Assembly (NCBI GenBank): GCA_032718475.1
Contig: JAUCBJ010008766.1
Coordinates: 1 to 51,667 of the forward strand
Reading direction: 5' to 3'
DNA from: Nemertoderma westbladi
Taxonomy: Eukaryota; Xenacoelomorpha; Nemertodermatida; Nemertodermatidae
DNA length: 51,667 nt
Below the pieces are notes generated by a model, which did no database searches, was not told the DNA's origin, and was given only the letters and a program-made list of their open reading frames with translations. The first letter of the stretch is position 1. The number at the start of each line of letters is the position of its first letter. Below, piece after piece: positions 29,261 through 41,817 of this stretch. The translations under genes were made by a program, and so were the position numbers.

Positions 29261-32205
29261 AGAAGGGCAAAGTAACTTGCGGGAGTCAGTGTTTAAACTA
29301 TTTTTATTTCTGTATAGAAACCTAAGCCTACTGTTAACTTTCGAGAAAATGTTTTTCACTGTGCTTTCTCCTGATAAGCAGTTATCCAATGTGGCGCCTA
29401 AATACTTGTAACTTCCTTTTTATTTTCCATCTTATGTCCATTACTAGTGACTTCAAACTTAGTTACCTTCTTTAACTTTCTTTTGGAACCAAACAAAATA
29501 CTTTCAGTCTTACCGTAGTGAATGGTTTAGCTTATTATCAACCAACCACTCATTACAGGATTCTAGAACTGCACTTAACTTTTGGGAAATATGGATAGGA
29601 TCTTTATGAGAGAAAATAAGAGCACTGTCGTCGGCATATAAAATGAGTTTAAAATCGGGATATACAGTATATCATTTACAGTAGACTGCGATTTGCTAAT
29701 GACTACAGTTTGACCTCTGTCTGACAGGTAGGACTTGAACCAGTCTATAGAACCTACACCCATCAGGCCTAACTTACCAAGCAGAATTTCAAGATCTACA
29801 GTATCGAAAGCCTTTTGTAGGTCCAACATTACCATACCAGTATATAAACTCTTTGCGTTATTACATATAATTGTATCAGTTAAGTTAATAAGGCAGGTGT
29901 CTGTAGAATATGATTTACGAAAACCGGACTGAAATTCATAGATCAGATTTAGCCTACTAAGATGTGCTTCCAGCTGTAGAAAAACAGAACGTTCTAGAAT
30001 TTTAGATACAATACTTAAGATACTAACAGGTCTGTAATTACAGGGTTCTACTTTACTATTCTTGTTATACAGAGGAACAACCTTAGCTAATTTCAGTTCG
30101 TCTGGTACTACATTATCTACGATAGAGTAATTAATAATAAAAGTAATAGTCACTTTAAGTACTTCAGCACCATCCTTAAGAAAACGAGCAGGTATTAGGT
30201 CTAGACCGGTACTTTTTGAGGCTGATAGGCTAAGTAGATTTTGAAAAACGAAATCCTCAGAAACGGGTTTTAAAAATAACTTTTCTGAATTTTGTAACTT
30301 TTCTAAATAAAAATTATTTAGAGTTTCGGACCCTATACTATATTTATTACTTGATAACGGTAACTTCTTAACTAAATTAGAGGCAACATTAGTAAAATAA
30401 TTATTAAATAAATTACTAACTAGAGTATGAGCATGAATCAGCTCACCGTTATCTTGCAGAACAATATTCGATTTAGATTTAAGGTTTTTATAACCTAAAG
30501 ATTTTAGGGTAGACCATAGACTTTTAGGACTATCTTTATTCTCACTTATTTTGTTGTACAAATATTCAGATTTAGCTTTTTTTATTTCCCGTTGGACAAG
30601 GTTTCTATATTTGCAGTAATTATTATAATCAGCTAAAACATTTCCTAAAATATTTCCTAAACTTATACAAATAGTTATCTCTTTCTCTGATATTACTAAG
30701 AATACCCGAGGTCATCCAGGGCTCAGTGCGTTGTTTAAGACTAATTTCTTTAATTGGTGCTACAGTATTAAGTGCCTTTAGAAATATATCTTTAAAAACA
30801 GTGTACGCAAGGTTAATGTCAGCGGCCTTAAAACAGGGTTCCCAGTCAGAATTAACTAACAAACTTAAAAAGCGTTCCTTGCTGTAATTTGTAATAGACC
30901 TAACTGTTACTGTTTTATGATCCCCGAAAAAAGATTTTTGTGTCTTTCTTGTGCAAAAAACTATAAAATGATGGCTTAGACCTATAGGTAAAACCCCAGA
31001 TTGAGAAATATATCGGTATTATTACAAAGGATGTGATATAGTAAAGTAGAAGTTTTAGTGGTAATTCTGGTAGAATCTCAAATAATTTGTTTTAAGCCAA
31101 ACAAATTTAAAATACTTTGGTACTGTTTACAGATGGGGGATGCTTTGTGATGGTAACAGATATTAAAATCACCTAAGAAATATATTTCACAGTCTGACCT
31201 AAGATTACATAAAATTGTATTTTCAAAATTTTGCAAAAAATCTGAATGTTTAGGGGGCCGATATAAAGTACCGATTAAAATAGGTTTAGTTTTAGGAAGT
31301 AAAAGTTCCACCAGTAAAACTTCGTCACAAGTCTCTAAATCTTCCCTACGATTAAAAGCTAAATCACATCGAATGTAAGTACAGACACCACCACCGTGTC
31401 TGTCCCTATCCTTACGTAAAACTATGTAATTATCAATATAAATTTCTCCATCAGAAACGCTATCATCGAGCCAAGTTTCAGAGATTGTTAAAACTGCTGG
31501 GTTGGATTTATTGATTAAAATACGAATTTCGGAAAGTTTGGGAAGCAGAGATCATGCATTTAAATGCAAAAAATTCAGACCCTTTTTTCTTAAAAAATTT
31601 AAAAGTTTCACTCTGACTCTTTCACTTGGAGTTTGCAGAGGCGATGTGAGGAATGAATCGTCGGTTTCTGATTCTAAAATTGTATCATGAAAGGGAAGTT
31701 CGGTAAATATACAGCTATTGCAGAGAAAACTTGGCTCAAGATTGTTTCTGGTGGAGAATAAATTACTGCTTTTCCTACGGTAACATTTTAAATGTAGAAA
31801 TGTGTCACAACTCTCGCATTGGGCGATCTTACTCCGAGAGTTTGTTCCTCGTTGACAGACGCGGACAGTTGATCTTCGGGGTCCGCGTCCTGCTGGGTTG
31901 GTCTCAATATCCCCAGCCAGAGACAGAAGACATAGTTTGGCGATTAGGCCTCTAGTTCGTGGAGAGGAGACTCAAGATCTTCTTCCCCGACGAGAGCAGT
32001 AGAGGCTAAATCCACTCGTCGACCAGACGAGTAGACCAGTAGACACTTCGGCGCGGCAGTTCGAAACGGTAGCGACAGGGTGTTCCGCAAACCAGTCCAA
32101 TACGGGTATTGGGTGGGTTGCAGGGTTACCCCGCGGATCGGATGGTTCTGCCACAACGAAACGGCCCAGAACGATGAAAACTGTGGAGATTAAGAGCGGT
32201 GACAT
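29261..32205 (-). pseudogene. LINE ORF, N-terminal and central part (2A-like, PHD-like, endonuclease, RT)
   Basis: It starts MSPLLISTVFIVLG, a hydrophobic signal-like stretch. An in-frame TGA follows about 76 codons later; past it the same frame reads LIAKLCLLSLAGDIETNPA (GDIETNP at 31894-31914), a degenerate 2A-like motif in which the GP end is replaced. Next comes a Cys/His cluster (CQRG..., CESCDTFLHLKC, FLCNSC), then the endonuclease: LNFLHLNA, a TGA at 31552-31554 where Arg is expected, SETWLDDS, RKDRDRHGGGV, IGTLYRPP and FLGDFNI. RT (about 30560-29640) has FQSGFRKSYST and LDLQKAFDTVD. The VPQGS-LGP block before the catalytic motif is deleted, and YADD lies in another frame (near 29635). 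Several more frameshifts follow. Dead copy. Confidence 0.85.
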
Positions 32206-32259
32206 TGTGCTGTCTGGCTGTAGTCTGACTCAAAGGATAAAAACTGTATAGGGTAGAGT

Positions 32260-32667
32260 GGGGTAAGTGCATTTTTGGGGCAAGTGCCCAATTCGTCATT
32301 ATCTCAGCACCATTTAACCACACTAACACCAACTTTTTGTGAATAGTCAGTATCTCTGTGCTACTCCCTAAAAACGTGAAATCTACATTTTAATTGGTGG
32401 AGTTTGAATGAAACCTCCTGGAATATTTCGCGGGAAATTTGAATTATAGTATGTATGTATATTTATGGTTAGAAATTCATTCCACTGTAACTTTTGAGCT
32501 GAGTACTGAAATAGGTTACTGTAAAATGTATTCTGTGCACAGCTTAGTAGTCTTCCATGTCATTTACATTCACTTACCCCAGTAGCAACACCTATCCAAG
32601 CATTGAGATTTTTGTTAAAATTGTGCACTTACCCCATGCCATTTTGGTTTGGGGTAAGTGCATTTTT
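32260..32667. repeat. GGGGTAAGTG repeats ahead of the transposase gene
   Basis: Plus-oriented copies (GGGGTAAGTGCATTTTT) are at 32260 and 32651, and minus-oriented copies (CACTTACCCC) at 32571 and 32626. The inner pair forms TGCACTTACCCC - 15 nt - GGGGTAAGTGCA, a 12-bp perfect stem about 190 bp before the ORF. They may be subterminal transposase-binding sites or relics of nested copies of the element end. Confidence 0.7.
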
Positions 32668-32857
32668 CTACATTCAATGACATTAGGCTGTGAGAAAATA
32701 TAACTTGTTCCATTCTGTAGTGTAAGGCTATAAGCTATGTTGAAGGCAGGATGGCCTATTGGTTGTGGGTAAGGGATACTGTAGCTATTCAGTAGTAACT
32801 CTCTTTAGTCATTAGGCCTATTATTATTAAATATTGATTATTACATTGATCCCCGAC

Positions 32858-34036
32858 ATGTCTCGAAATTATAAGAGAAAGACAACTCGAGCTAACTATA
32901 CTCAGGAAAAACGACTTCAGTCTGGAAAAATGAAGGCATCTGTCGCTTCAGCCCATTTTAAGATACCGGAGTCAACCATTCGTGGCCATGTTTCGGGATA
33001 CCGTGGGTTATCCAGGGGTGCAGGTGGAAGGCCTCTAACAATACCATATAGTATAGAGAAAGTACTGGCAGATAATTTAAAAACGATGGGGAAGTGGGGA
33101 TTTGGATTGACACGAACTGAAGTGATGGAGACTGTTGGTGACTATTGTGTGAAAAATAAGATTAAGAATAGTTTTAAAGATGGTATACCACCAGGTGAAG
33201 ACTGGTTTTTGAGATTTAAAAAGGATCACCGTCTTACTGTTAAGTGCCCTGAACCATTAGAGGTGAGCAGAGCTAAACAGCAGGGAGACCCATTTATTAT
33301 TTACAATTTCTTCGACATTTTGGAGGATTTATATGAAGAACATGATTTTCACAACCACCCTGAAAGGGTATTTAACTGTGATGAATCATATATCTGTAGC
33401 GACCCTAAAAGAGTAAAGGTTGTCTGTGAGGTGAATAAGCCTGCTAATCGTCAGACTGCAGGTCCCAGTAGAGATAACACCACCATCCTGGCTTGTGGTG
33501 ATGCAACTGGGAAATTGATGGCTCCAATGATACTATTCCAAGGCAAGAGTTTTTGGACCAGTTGGATCCCTGAGCAATCCAAGTTATATCCTCCAGATAC
33601 TGCTTTTGGTTATTCGGAATCAGGATGGATGACATCTGTACTATTCCACAGATGGTTTCAGAAAAACTTTATTGCTAAGTTCCCAAAGGATCGTGATTAT
33701 TGGATTTTATTAATTTTTGATGGACACTCATCGCATGTTCAACTCCCAACTATAATCTTAGCTGTGACCTCAAAGATCATTCTGCTTCTTTTACCACCCC
33801 ATCTGTCACATAAATTACAGCCGTTGGATGTTGGATTCTTCTCATCATTTAAATATATCTGGAACTTGAAAGTTGTTGCTTGGCAACGTGCACATTATGG
33901 AGTGAAGATTGATAAACACAACTTAGCATGTCTATTAAGCGAATGTTGGAAAATACTAGACACAAAGGAAGTTAACCTCGCTGCTGGTTTCTCGAAATCA
34001 GGAATTTTTCCGTGTGATCATACCAAGGTGTACTAA
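32858..34036 (+). CDS. pogo-like (Tc1/mariner superfamily) transposase
   Basis: A 392-residue intact frame from the ATG at 32858 (MSRNYKRKTTRANYTQEKR). The N-terminal helix-turn-helix (about residues 10-50; ASAHFKIPESTIRGHVSG) is pipsqueak/pogo-like. A second, CENP-B-like DNA-binding part follows (WGFGLTRTEVMETV to about GEDWFLRFKKDH). The DDE-type catalytic core has FNCDES (first Asp), LLIFDGHSSH (second) and LQPLDVGFFSSFK (third), i.e. a DDD triad as in pogo/Tigger. Family members cut and paste DNA at TA sites. The product ends soon after the core, shorter than many Tigger proteins. All catalytic residues are present, so it may be recently active, or it could be a host-adopted transposase; the second copy at the window end favours a transposon. 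Confidence 0.85.
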   Translation: MSRNYKRKTTRANYTQEKRLQSGKMKASVASAHFKIPESTIRGHVSGYRGLSRGAGGRPLTIPYSIEKVLADNLKTMGKWGFGLTRTEVMETVGDYCVKNKIKNSFKDGIPPGEDWFLRFKKDHRLTVKCPEPLEVSRAKQQGDPFIIYNFFDILEDLYEEHDFHNHPERVFNCDESYICSDPKRVKVVCEVNKPANRQTAGPSRDNTTILACGDATGKLMAPMILFQGKSFWTSWIPEQSKLYPPDTAFGYSESGWMTSVLFHRWFQKNFIAKFPKDRDYWILLIFDGHSSHVQLPTIILAVTSKIILLLLPPHLSHKLQPLDVGFFSSFKYIWNLKVVAWQRAHYGVKIDKHNLACLLSECWKILDTKEVNLAAGFSKSGIFPCDHTKVY

Positions 34037-34146
34037 ATAACAGGTCATGCAGCGAGAATTGGCCTCCAATTATTGGAGGCTGAACATTTTTATTAAAGTG
34101 GGAGGGTGTACCTACGATTTTAAATCACACAAGATTAATAAAATTA

Positions 34147-34560
34147 CCCATATTGGGGTTTTCGTAGTCGGTGATTCCATTTCCGATGTCAGTATTTATT
34201 TTTGACGGAATTTAGAATGTCTGTTTGTCTGTCTGTATGAGTGAGAAAAAATAAGGAAGATCACCACATAGCTAAAAAATGCTAAAATATTTTTATAGGG
34301 GTTTTCCTGGTCGGTGAGTACATTTCCAATGTCAATTTTCATGTTTGAAGGAATCTGGACTGTCTGTCTGTATGTCTGTTTGTTTGTCTGTATGTCTGTC
34401 AAAAAATAAAGAAGTTTACCACATATCTAAAATGTTCACTATAGCGGTTTTCCTAGTCGGTGATTTCATTTCCAATATCAGTTTTCATGTTTGACGGAAT
34501 CTGGACTGTCTGTATGTCTGTTTGTTTGTCTGTATGTGTCTGTCAATATGTAATATCATT
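34147..34560. repeat. Three tandem units of about 145 bp, CTGT-rich
   Basis: Units start near 34155, 34298 and 34444 with G(G/C)GGTTTTC(C/G)T(A/G)GTCGGTGA, continue TTTCCAATGTCA-like and TTTGACGGAATCTGGACTGT, then CTGTCTGTATG runs. A single related unit is at 3565-3665. It directly follows the pogo element end. Confidence 0.85.
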
Positions 34561-34680
34561 AGAGTTATTATAACTGCTTCAAAAAATCGATTGAATTTAC
34601 TACTATTAATACTAAAACTATAATAAAATAATACATATAAATTTAAAGCACAAGTTATATTCAGTTTAAGTAGAAAACAA

Positions 34681-35729
34681 TTACTGCAGCTTTTTTATTT
34701 TTGAAGGCACTTTCACATTCGATATTTTTCGTAAGGGGGTGGAGAATTTGCAAAAATTACTAAACAATATGTTAGAAATTTTTCGCAACAGGGAATCAGG
34801 GAATTGGGAATCTCTTGAATATGTATTTGAAATTTTTGTTAAAGCACCAATCAGACTCTTTCGGCAAAATTTAGTAATGGAACTGCGATAAAATTTCGTG
34901 CATAAATAACAATAAAAAAATAGTTCATCTGATGGGTAAGAAAGACCTCCTCTATTTAGCTCGGTAATAAATAAATATTGCTGGGTGTATTCCTGTGGTA
35001 TGGAGTCGAATCCTATCTTGTATTGCGGAAAAGATTTTGCAATATACCCAGCCATATAAACAATGGATAAACTCTCGACTGAGCTATGTAGATGAGCTGG
35101 AGTAACATCGCTCAAACAAGCAATAATGGTATCGTCGGCATCTGTCAATTCAATATTGCATGAACCGCAATTATGGCCCTGTTCACCAAGATCAATATTC
35201 AAATCCAATCTCAGGTATAAGCTAGCTGAGTCAATACGGTGCGTCTCTACAAATTGTTGAACAGCTAGATAATAATTTCCCCCATGCGATTGCCGTATAT
35301 GACCAAAATATCCTTCCAAATCATCGTCTTGGAAGAAATTAAGACAGACATATTTGTGCCTTACTGGGAGATCAGTGGTGAGTAGGAATTCTGCGAGTTC
35401 TATCATTCCTTTACAAGTTTCAACTAACCCGAGGGATGTTTGCCTGGTAAGGCATTTAAACCGCTTGTTAGAAATGCGTTTTTGTTGCTTGGACATTCGG
35501 GTTGTTCTGCCAGGAATAACATTTTGCAATGAACACCTTCCCACTAATCGCCGCTTGGCTGGAGGTTTACAGACTCTGGGTTTAACAACTTTATGAGTAA
35601 TAACCCGCGGTTTGCTACCCATAAATCCAAATAATACAGACATTTTCGATAAAAATAAAAGACTTGGATGGTCTACCCTATCAATAACTTTACGATCTAA
35701 ATCGTTGAAGCGAATTGCCTCGAAAGTTG
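34681..35729 (-). pseudogene. P-element-like transposase, C-terminal part
   Basis: The open frame starts immediately at the BEL junction (FEAIRFNDLDRKVIDRVDH) and continues to the stop at 34681; the ATG at 35643 is internal. The block DDDLEGYFGHIRQSHGGNYY is the conserved C-terminal region of P-element/THAP9 transposases and carries the expected catalytic Glu. Later CGSCN, MAGYIAKSF and YCYLCTKFYRSSITKF belong to the same tail. It lacks a start of its own because BEL element 2 separates it from the promoter. Confidence 0.85.
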
Positions 35730-36939
35730 TGTAAAAGCTTTTGTGGGATAACTGATACGTTTGCCTATGCTGGCCAGTTCCCCCCAGGCGCTGGAATACT
35801 CTAAAAAAGGTTTTCTAACTGTATATATATTCCCCTCGCCCGCAAGGTACCTTTACAGGTGTTTTAACGGACATAAAAATCATTCTGCTATATACGTGTT
35901 TTAGCGGACATGGTAAGACAAAAACTTGTAATGCATTAACCACCTTTCACAGTTTAGCCGCAGATGATTCATATTACGACATCTAGCAGCTGGTTGCTGA
36001 CATGGAAACAGCCATTGGCCGCGTGGTTCTTTGTTTGGCTTGGGCCAATCAGGGCGGTTTTTCCTGTCGACGTGTAGCTTTTCTGCCGATCATAAGGAGA
36101 GTGTTCAGTCTTACTGTTTTTTCTTGATACTTTGTTGTTATTGCTGTCTAAGCCAGAAACACCGGCATTTTTGGATAGATACTGCTGTACCGTAAACTGC
36201 TTGAATTATCGAAAGTATAAACTGTTACCTAACTAACTCATTAATCATATTGTTTGTACTGTTATTTTACCGTCAGTTATTAATTGTAAATATTTGTTGA
36301 TGGAAATATCGCTATTTGGATAATACGGATAAATCACCCAATTCCCAATTTTCTTGATAACACTACAGGTTAGAGAGACCGGCTATACATAACAATTGCG
36401 ATTTATATTAATGTGGTGTGTATTGAATCCAATGTTATTTAGCAGACCCTACGTGAGTCAATTACTGCTCTCTTTATGTGTGATCAAATGTACTGACTGT
36501 CGGCAGAATAGTGTGTATGATTGTGATTGGTAACAAAGTATTTCCTAAAGAATACGTTTTATACTTTAATCATAAGCAGTATCGTTGCGTTTAGTATAAG
36601 TCTTAGTTCTGTTTAAATAGATAAAGCGCCACGTCCTAAAGGAACTGTTAATATTTCCCGAAAGCCAATAATATCTGTCAGAGATTAATTATTAACGATC
36701 TATCGAATAATACAGTAAGTTTACACTGCAACCTTACACTGTAATAATACAATTCAAGCATCCGAATTCAGTCTCCCGGGTGTAGATCCATCGGGTGAAT
36801 GATCGCGCATGGGCTGATTTCGGCTAATGTTTTGCGTATTAGCATAAATTATTGTCGTATGCTAAAGTGGTTTTAATTAACTAAAAGACATATAAAATTT
36901 GGCAGGTTAAACTGCTAAAGGTCTTCAAAAGCGCGAACA
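35730..36939 (+). repeat. 5' LTR of BEL element 2
   Basis: It begins TGTAAAAGCTTTTGTGGG like element 1 but differs substantially downstream (for example CTGGCCAGTTCCCCCCAGGC). It ends GCGCGAACA. The terminal hairpin reads GGCAGGTTAAACTGCT. Confidence 0.95.
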
Positions 36940-39263
36940 GTAACAGTTTATATTGTGTTGCAGTGTAAGCATTACATACAGTTTAATACTGTTCTGTCGA
37001 ACAGTAACAGTTTATAATCTTATTGCAGTAGGCAATAAGGTTGCAAGTGTAGGCATTAAATACAGTTTAATACTGTTCTGACGAACAGTAACAGTTTATA
37101 ATCTTATTGCAGTAGGCAATAAGGTTGCAAAATACCGTAGTAACCGGTAAAACTGAACCGGTACTTTGTAGGTCAGTAGGCCTAACTGTCATCACCGGTA
37201 CCGGTACTGCTGTACAAGTATATTTAGTATTATTCGATTTGATTATTGTATACTGGTAGGTCTTAGTACTTAATCAGGGACTGCAGCCCTGAATTTTTAT
37301 TGAGATTTTACCTATTTCTGTCAGTTTTATTTCCTAGTAAGTTAATATTGAGCAGAAGGCGTGTGACCCTGCTCAGATTGTTCAGATAATTGTAGGCTGA
37401 GCTGCTGTCTGACTGTGGTTGGGTTTGGAGAGATTACGGCGTGTGTAGAGTTTGTCTGATAAAGTGCCGTTAGTAAGTTGGGGCAGTCACAACTGTAAGG
37501 TCAATCCCCTCTTAAAGAGTAAGTCGTACTACCGTGTTAGCACGCATACTAACTAACAGTTTCAGAGTCTGCATATACTGTAGTTTATTTAGGCTTGATC
37601 GTAGTCTGCCAGTGTTTTTAGCCTGTGTTTGTTTGTGTGGTCTGTTCAGGTACCGTAATAGTTATTACTCAAATATTTGTAGGCTGGATTGTTGTCTAGC
37701 TATTTTTAGGTCTGAAGGGATTGCTGCGTGTGTAGAGTTGGTCTGATCAAGTGCCGTTAGTAAGTTGGGGCAGTCAACACTGTAAGGTCAATCCCCTCTT
37801 AAAGAGTAAGTCGTACTACCGTGTTAGCACGCATACTAACTAACAGTTTCAGAATCTGCACATACAGTAGTTTGTTTAGGCTTGATAGTAGTCTGCCAGC
37901 GTTTGGTTTGTATTTGTTTGAGTATTCTGTACGGGTAGCGTAATATTTATTATTCAGAGTTTATGCGATTATTCGCAACATTCATGTCCCCAAGTTTATT
38001 CCTACAGTAATTGTGCTTGTTATACATACCGTTATAGTTAAACTAACCCCGGTACTACATCAGGGCTGCTTGGCGTAGGTAAAGACTGACGACTTTGTGC
38101 TTCGGTCACTCCAGCAGATGCCGTGGTTCTTTTAACTGTTCAAGTATATTTAACTACTGATTATTTGTTATACCGGTACTTGTACCTAATTTAGGGTTTA
38201 GAGTACAGTGCCTTCCGAAGTAATTAGTGTAGGCAGTATATTTGTGTTGTAAAGTGGTTGATAGGCACATTCGTTAGCTCTATTAACTTCTGGGTAGGAA
38301 CAATCCGTGATACATAACGTTGTACCTATAGCGATACGGTTATAGGTCGTCAGGCGGTGGTATTTTCCTATCTGGACAGTACAATATATTTACTACTACT
38401 TATTATTTAAATACCGTAGTACCCTGTCCTTTGTAATAGCCAGAAATCTAACCCTTTGTTGGACTGGTTTGTAGACTTCCTGTAAAATTACCCTAAAAAT
38501 TTCGTGCGTAATATTTTGTTGTGTTTAATTAGAGAATTGATCTCACCCGTATCGTAAGTAATTTGTAGTATTAAGTAACTTAGGTAAATTAGAATTATCA
38601 GTTTTAGTGTCAAATAAATAGCACTTCATTGAGAGGCGTTCAGCTTCTGTGTAGTGACTCCCCCAGAAATAATAACATTTATTTCAAATATTGACAAAAA
38701 CCCATATAACGGGTATATAAATATTATAAATCAACTCAAACGATTTATAAATAGTAGGCCTGCCATACGACAACTAGGTCTCACTATCAGTTGGACTACT
38801 GCTTAAATAACGGTAATAAAGTAAGTTAAAGTAACCAAGTAGCCCTAAAATATTCAGAGATTCAAATATCCTAAAATAATTGACATACCGGTACTCATTA
38901 TAGGCTTATTATATTTATCACTATATATTTGAGCGGAAATCATACCGGTACTCTGTAATTAATTCTAGTTCATAATTATACTTACATGCTGTAAGTGTAG
39001 GCTGTATACCGGTATTCATTATAGGCCTACTATATATATATATATATTTGTGCTAAAATTATATACCGGTACTCTGTGACAAATCTAGTCTGTAATAATA
39101 CTTATATAGCATAAGCATACCGGTATTCTAATATATTGTATATATATCACGTTCCACTGAGTAGCGGTACCGGTAATAAATCGCTAGGCTTGCGGTCATA
39201 CTGAATTACTAGATTTGCTTTAACTGAAATTATAGTAGTAGACATTCAACTGTATAACTAAAC
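36940..39263 (+). promoter_or_regulatory. Untranslated leader of BEL element 2
   Basis: Equivalent to the element 1 leader. It opens with a repeated block holding GAACAGTAACAGTTTATA and the hairpin CTTATTGC-AGTAG-GCAATAAG twice (37019-37039, 37103-37123). Two ~285-bp tandem units follow (about 37375-37960), then a long conserved stretch and five TACCGG units (about 38885-39125). As in element 1 no tRNA-complementary primer site is evident beside the LTR. No ORF of note. Confidence 0.75.
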
Positions 39264-41817
39264 ATGTCTGACACTCAGCAAAACCTGTCGGACAGTCTGA
39301 TCGAGATCACTATCTGTGATTCAGATAGGAGAGTGGAGCGAATAATAGAGAAGTTCGGCTCACCTCCTACTGTAAAAAAGGTCATCCCTCCAGTAGTATC
39401 AGACCCTAGGCTAGTCCACCATAGGTCCATCATAGGCACTCGGGCACAGGTAAAACGGGACCAAGAGGCAATTGTCCTATCGCAGCAACATCTTGGTCAA
39501 GAACCTACTTCCCAGAGACCGGATAGCTCCAGCAGTTCGGATACTGTAGAGTTGACTCCCGAACATGGAGTGCAGATGGCTGATACAGTCTACTCGGACC
39601 CCCTTCTTACTCTTCCTGCTGCAGTACTAACTACTATACTCATTGCGGTGGAGGAACATCAAGCCGACTGGGCGAAGAATAAGCAAGCGACCCAAGATGA
39701 TTACGCGGGATACGCCAGGGAAGAATTGATATCTGTTGTTGAATCACAATGGAACTTTCCCGGACTCGGACTCCCGTTGGACCTGTCTGAGGCTACTTGG
39801 GAAGATATACACAGAATGGGAGTGGCTCAAGATACAATGGATCCAGCTGTTTGGAAGAGGTCGGCAGCAGGATATGTGCAGGGATTCTTCGGATCCTTGG
39901 AGCGATTGGAAGGGCAGCTGTTTCGACAACCTCACGGACCTCAAGAGCAGGAAGAACTGCTATATCAAATACGCGAAAGAACCCTACGCATTCGACTAAT
40001 CCTCTCAGCCTTTGAGGAAACTTCCAAAAGAAGACAGGACACGTCGCTGCAGGTTGCTGTCAAAACTTGGCTACATCGAGTAGATCTCAAAGTACAGGAA
40101 ACAGCCCCGTGGAAATCCCAGCTGGCTGAGAGATCAATCTATGAGGAACCGACTGATGTCTCCGAACAAACTGATGTCACCCTTGCTCAAGAGGAAAGCG
40201 AAGAGGCCGCCGAGAAACCGCGAACTAGAGACGCTATCGACATTTATTTGTCCGACTATCAGCGATTCCTAGGAGACGAAGAGTTGAGGAGACGGCTACA
40301 TGGACTTTCCCCTAATAGTGAAGGAACCAAGCTTATATTGGACGCGATCGATACCGAAATGTTAGCTGCAAACCAAGCTGAATGTGATGAAAAACTCCGT
40401 CTCACTAGAGTCCGAGAAGAACAAATAAAGAAAAGAAGGATAGAGGAACAAAAGGCGGCGGCTACGGCAGAAGCAGAAGCAGAAAGAAAGGCAGCGGCGG
40501 CAGAAGTAGAAGCAGAAAGAATAGCAAAAACAAAGGCAGCGGCGGCAGAAGCAAAGGCGGAAAGGGCAGTGGCCGAAGCAGAACGGAGAGCCTCTGAGCA
40601 GACTACCCAACTGGAGTTGGAAAATCTGCAAGAGACACAAGATAGTATAAATAAACAGTTTACTGCTAATCAGATGCAGATGATGAGAAAATCTACTCCC
40701 AAGCGCCAAGGGTACACATCATCGGAGGAAGGCGATACTACAGACCCTGAAGGCGGAGGAGATAGATCTCATCTAAGTAGGCGTAGAAAAACATATTACC
40801 GTCGTAAATTGCCTGATTTGCCCCCAGCTGTTAAAAGACAGCTAACTAGCACAGATTTAGGTAGGGCAGAACCTATAGAACAATTTATCCAGGTCAAAAG
40901 ACTCCCTACTATAGTCGATGAACCTGAAATAATTAGGCCTGTAGTTCCCAAAGTCACTTCTGTGCTAGAGACCCCTACACTTCCAGAGCTTAACTCTAAA
41001 TTCCCTTTACATAGCACTACACTGCCTGTACCCGGTGGAACAGTCCATTCAAATACCCCTGTCCAGATAGCAGAGAGAGAAATCAATAATTTGTCTCCCG
41101 TCGTCCCGCGTCAGCCCGCTACTATGTTGGCGACTCCCGCTTCAGCGGTTGAGTGGGTGGAGGAGGGACGGCGGGGGATGAATCTCCTGTTAGGACAGAT
41201 GCAGGAGACTGTCCACCAACTTAAGGGAACGGTGAGGGAGAGTAGAGCAGAGTTGCAAGAAGTGCAGCAAAGTATCGCGCTAGAACGCGACAAATTAGTC
41301 AATATACAAAAAGGCATACCAATGCCCCAGGTAACATTGAGTCAACCCGTTAGGTCTGAAGTATCACATGCGCAAGGTGTGGAGCCTACACGCATCTATA
41401 CTGCTAGTGAAGTTGAAACTCCTATAGCAAACCCTATTAAGGGTGATTATAGACCTGTTATTGATGATATTCCCTATAAACCTGATAATAATCCGAGAAA
41501 TTTGTATACCGATAATTCGATATTAAATAACACGATGGCCCAAGAAAGCTTTACGCGTCAGATGGCTAGAACAGAAGCCCGCCAAGCGGTCAAAGTGGGA
41601 GAGATCGTCAAATTCAATGGGGATGAGATGAAATGGTTACCTTTCAACGAATATTACAAAGATAGCATACAGAACTCTGTACTATCTAACGGAGAGAAAC
41701 TTAGATTCCTCATCAAGTGTTTGGAAGGACCTCCCAAGTTAATGGCGTTAAAGTTTATTGGACATCCAGATGGACTAAGACAAGTTTGGGATACATTAAA
41801 CATCAGGTATGGTAACA
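39264..41817 (+). pseudogene. gag: Gag N-terminal part of BEL element 2
   Basis: It starts MSDTQQNLSDSLIEITICDSD and aligns with element 1 from its first residue. It contains the conserved N-terminal domain (YSDPLL...WNFPGLGLP...), an Ala/Glu-rich coiled coil shorter than in element 1, and the Pao Gag segment KFNGDEMKWLPFNEYYKD. The frame stops at 41828, 11 bases into an insertion, right after the NIRYGN motif. Without the insertion the frame would join the 43090 segment. Confidence 0.9.

Larger units (their letters stand above)
26936..32252 (-). mobile_element. CR1/L2-type LINE, near full length, decayed
   Basis: A minus-strand non-LTR retrotransposon. Its 3' end is the TAGATAGATAGATTTATTTA tract at 26936-26955 (plus-strand reading). 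Its coding region runs from an ATG at 32205 down to 27293. Domain order on the minus strand: signal peptide-like start, 2A-like motif, PHD-like Cys/His cluster, AP endonuclease, reverse transcriptase, C-terminal tail. It is interrupted by a 1502-bp TTAA element (27755-29256) and carries stops, frameshifts and a deletion in the RT. Its 5' boundary abuts the pogo-like element near 32250 and is not exact. Confidence 0.85.
32250..34146 (+). mobile_element. pogo/Tigger-like DNA transposon
   Basis: It begins at or near GGGTAGAGTGGGGTAAGTGC, which looks like a transposon terminus. A transposase ORF follows, then a 3' segment whose reverse complement recurs at 51541-51667. The two copies agree to AAAATTAC (34146) and then diverge, marking the end of the shared unit. 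I did not find the reverse complement of the 5' terminus at the 3' side, so the right TIR is missing or different. Confidence 0.65.
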
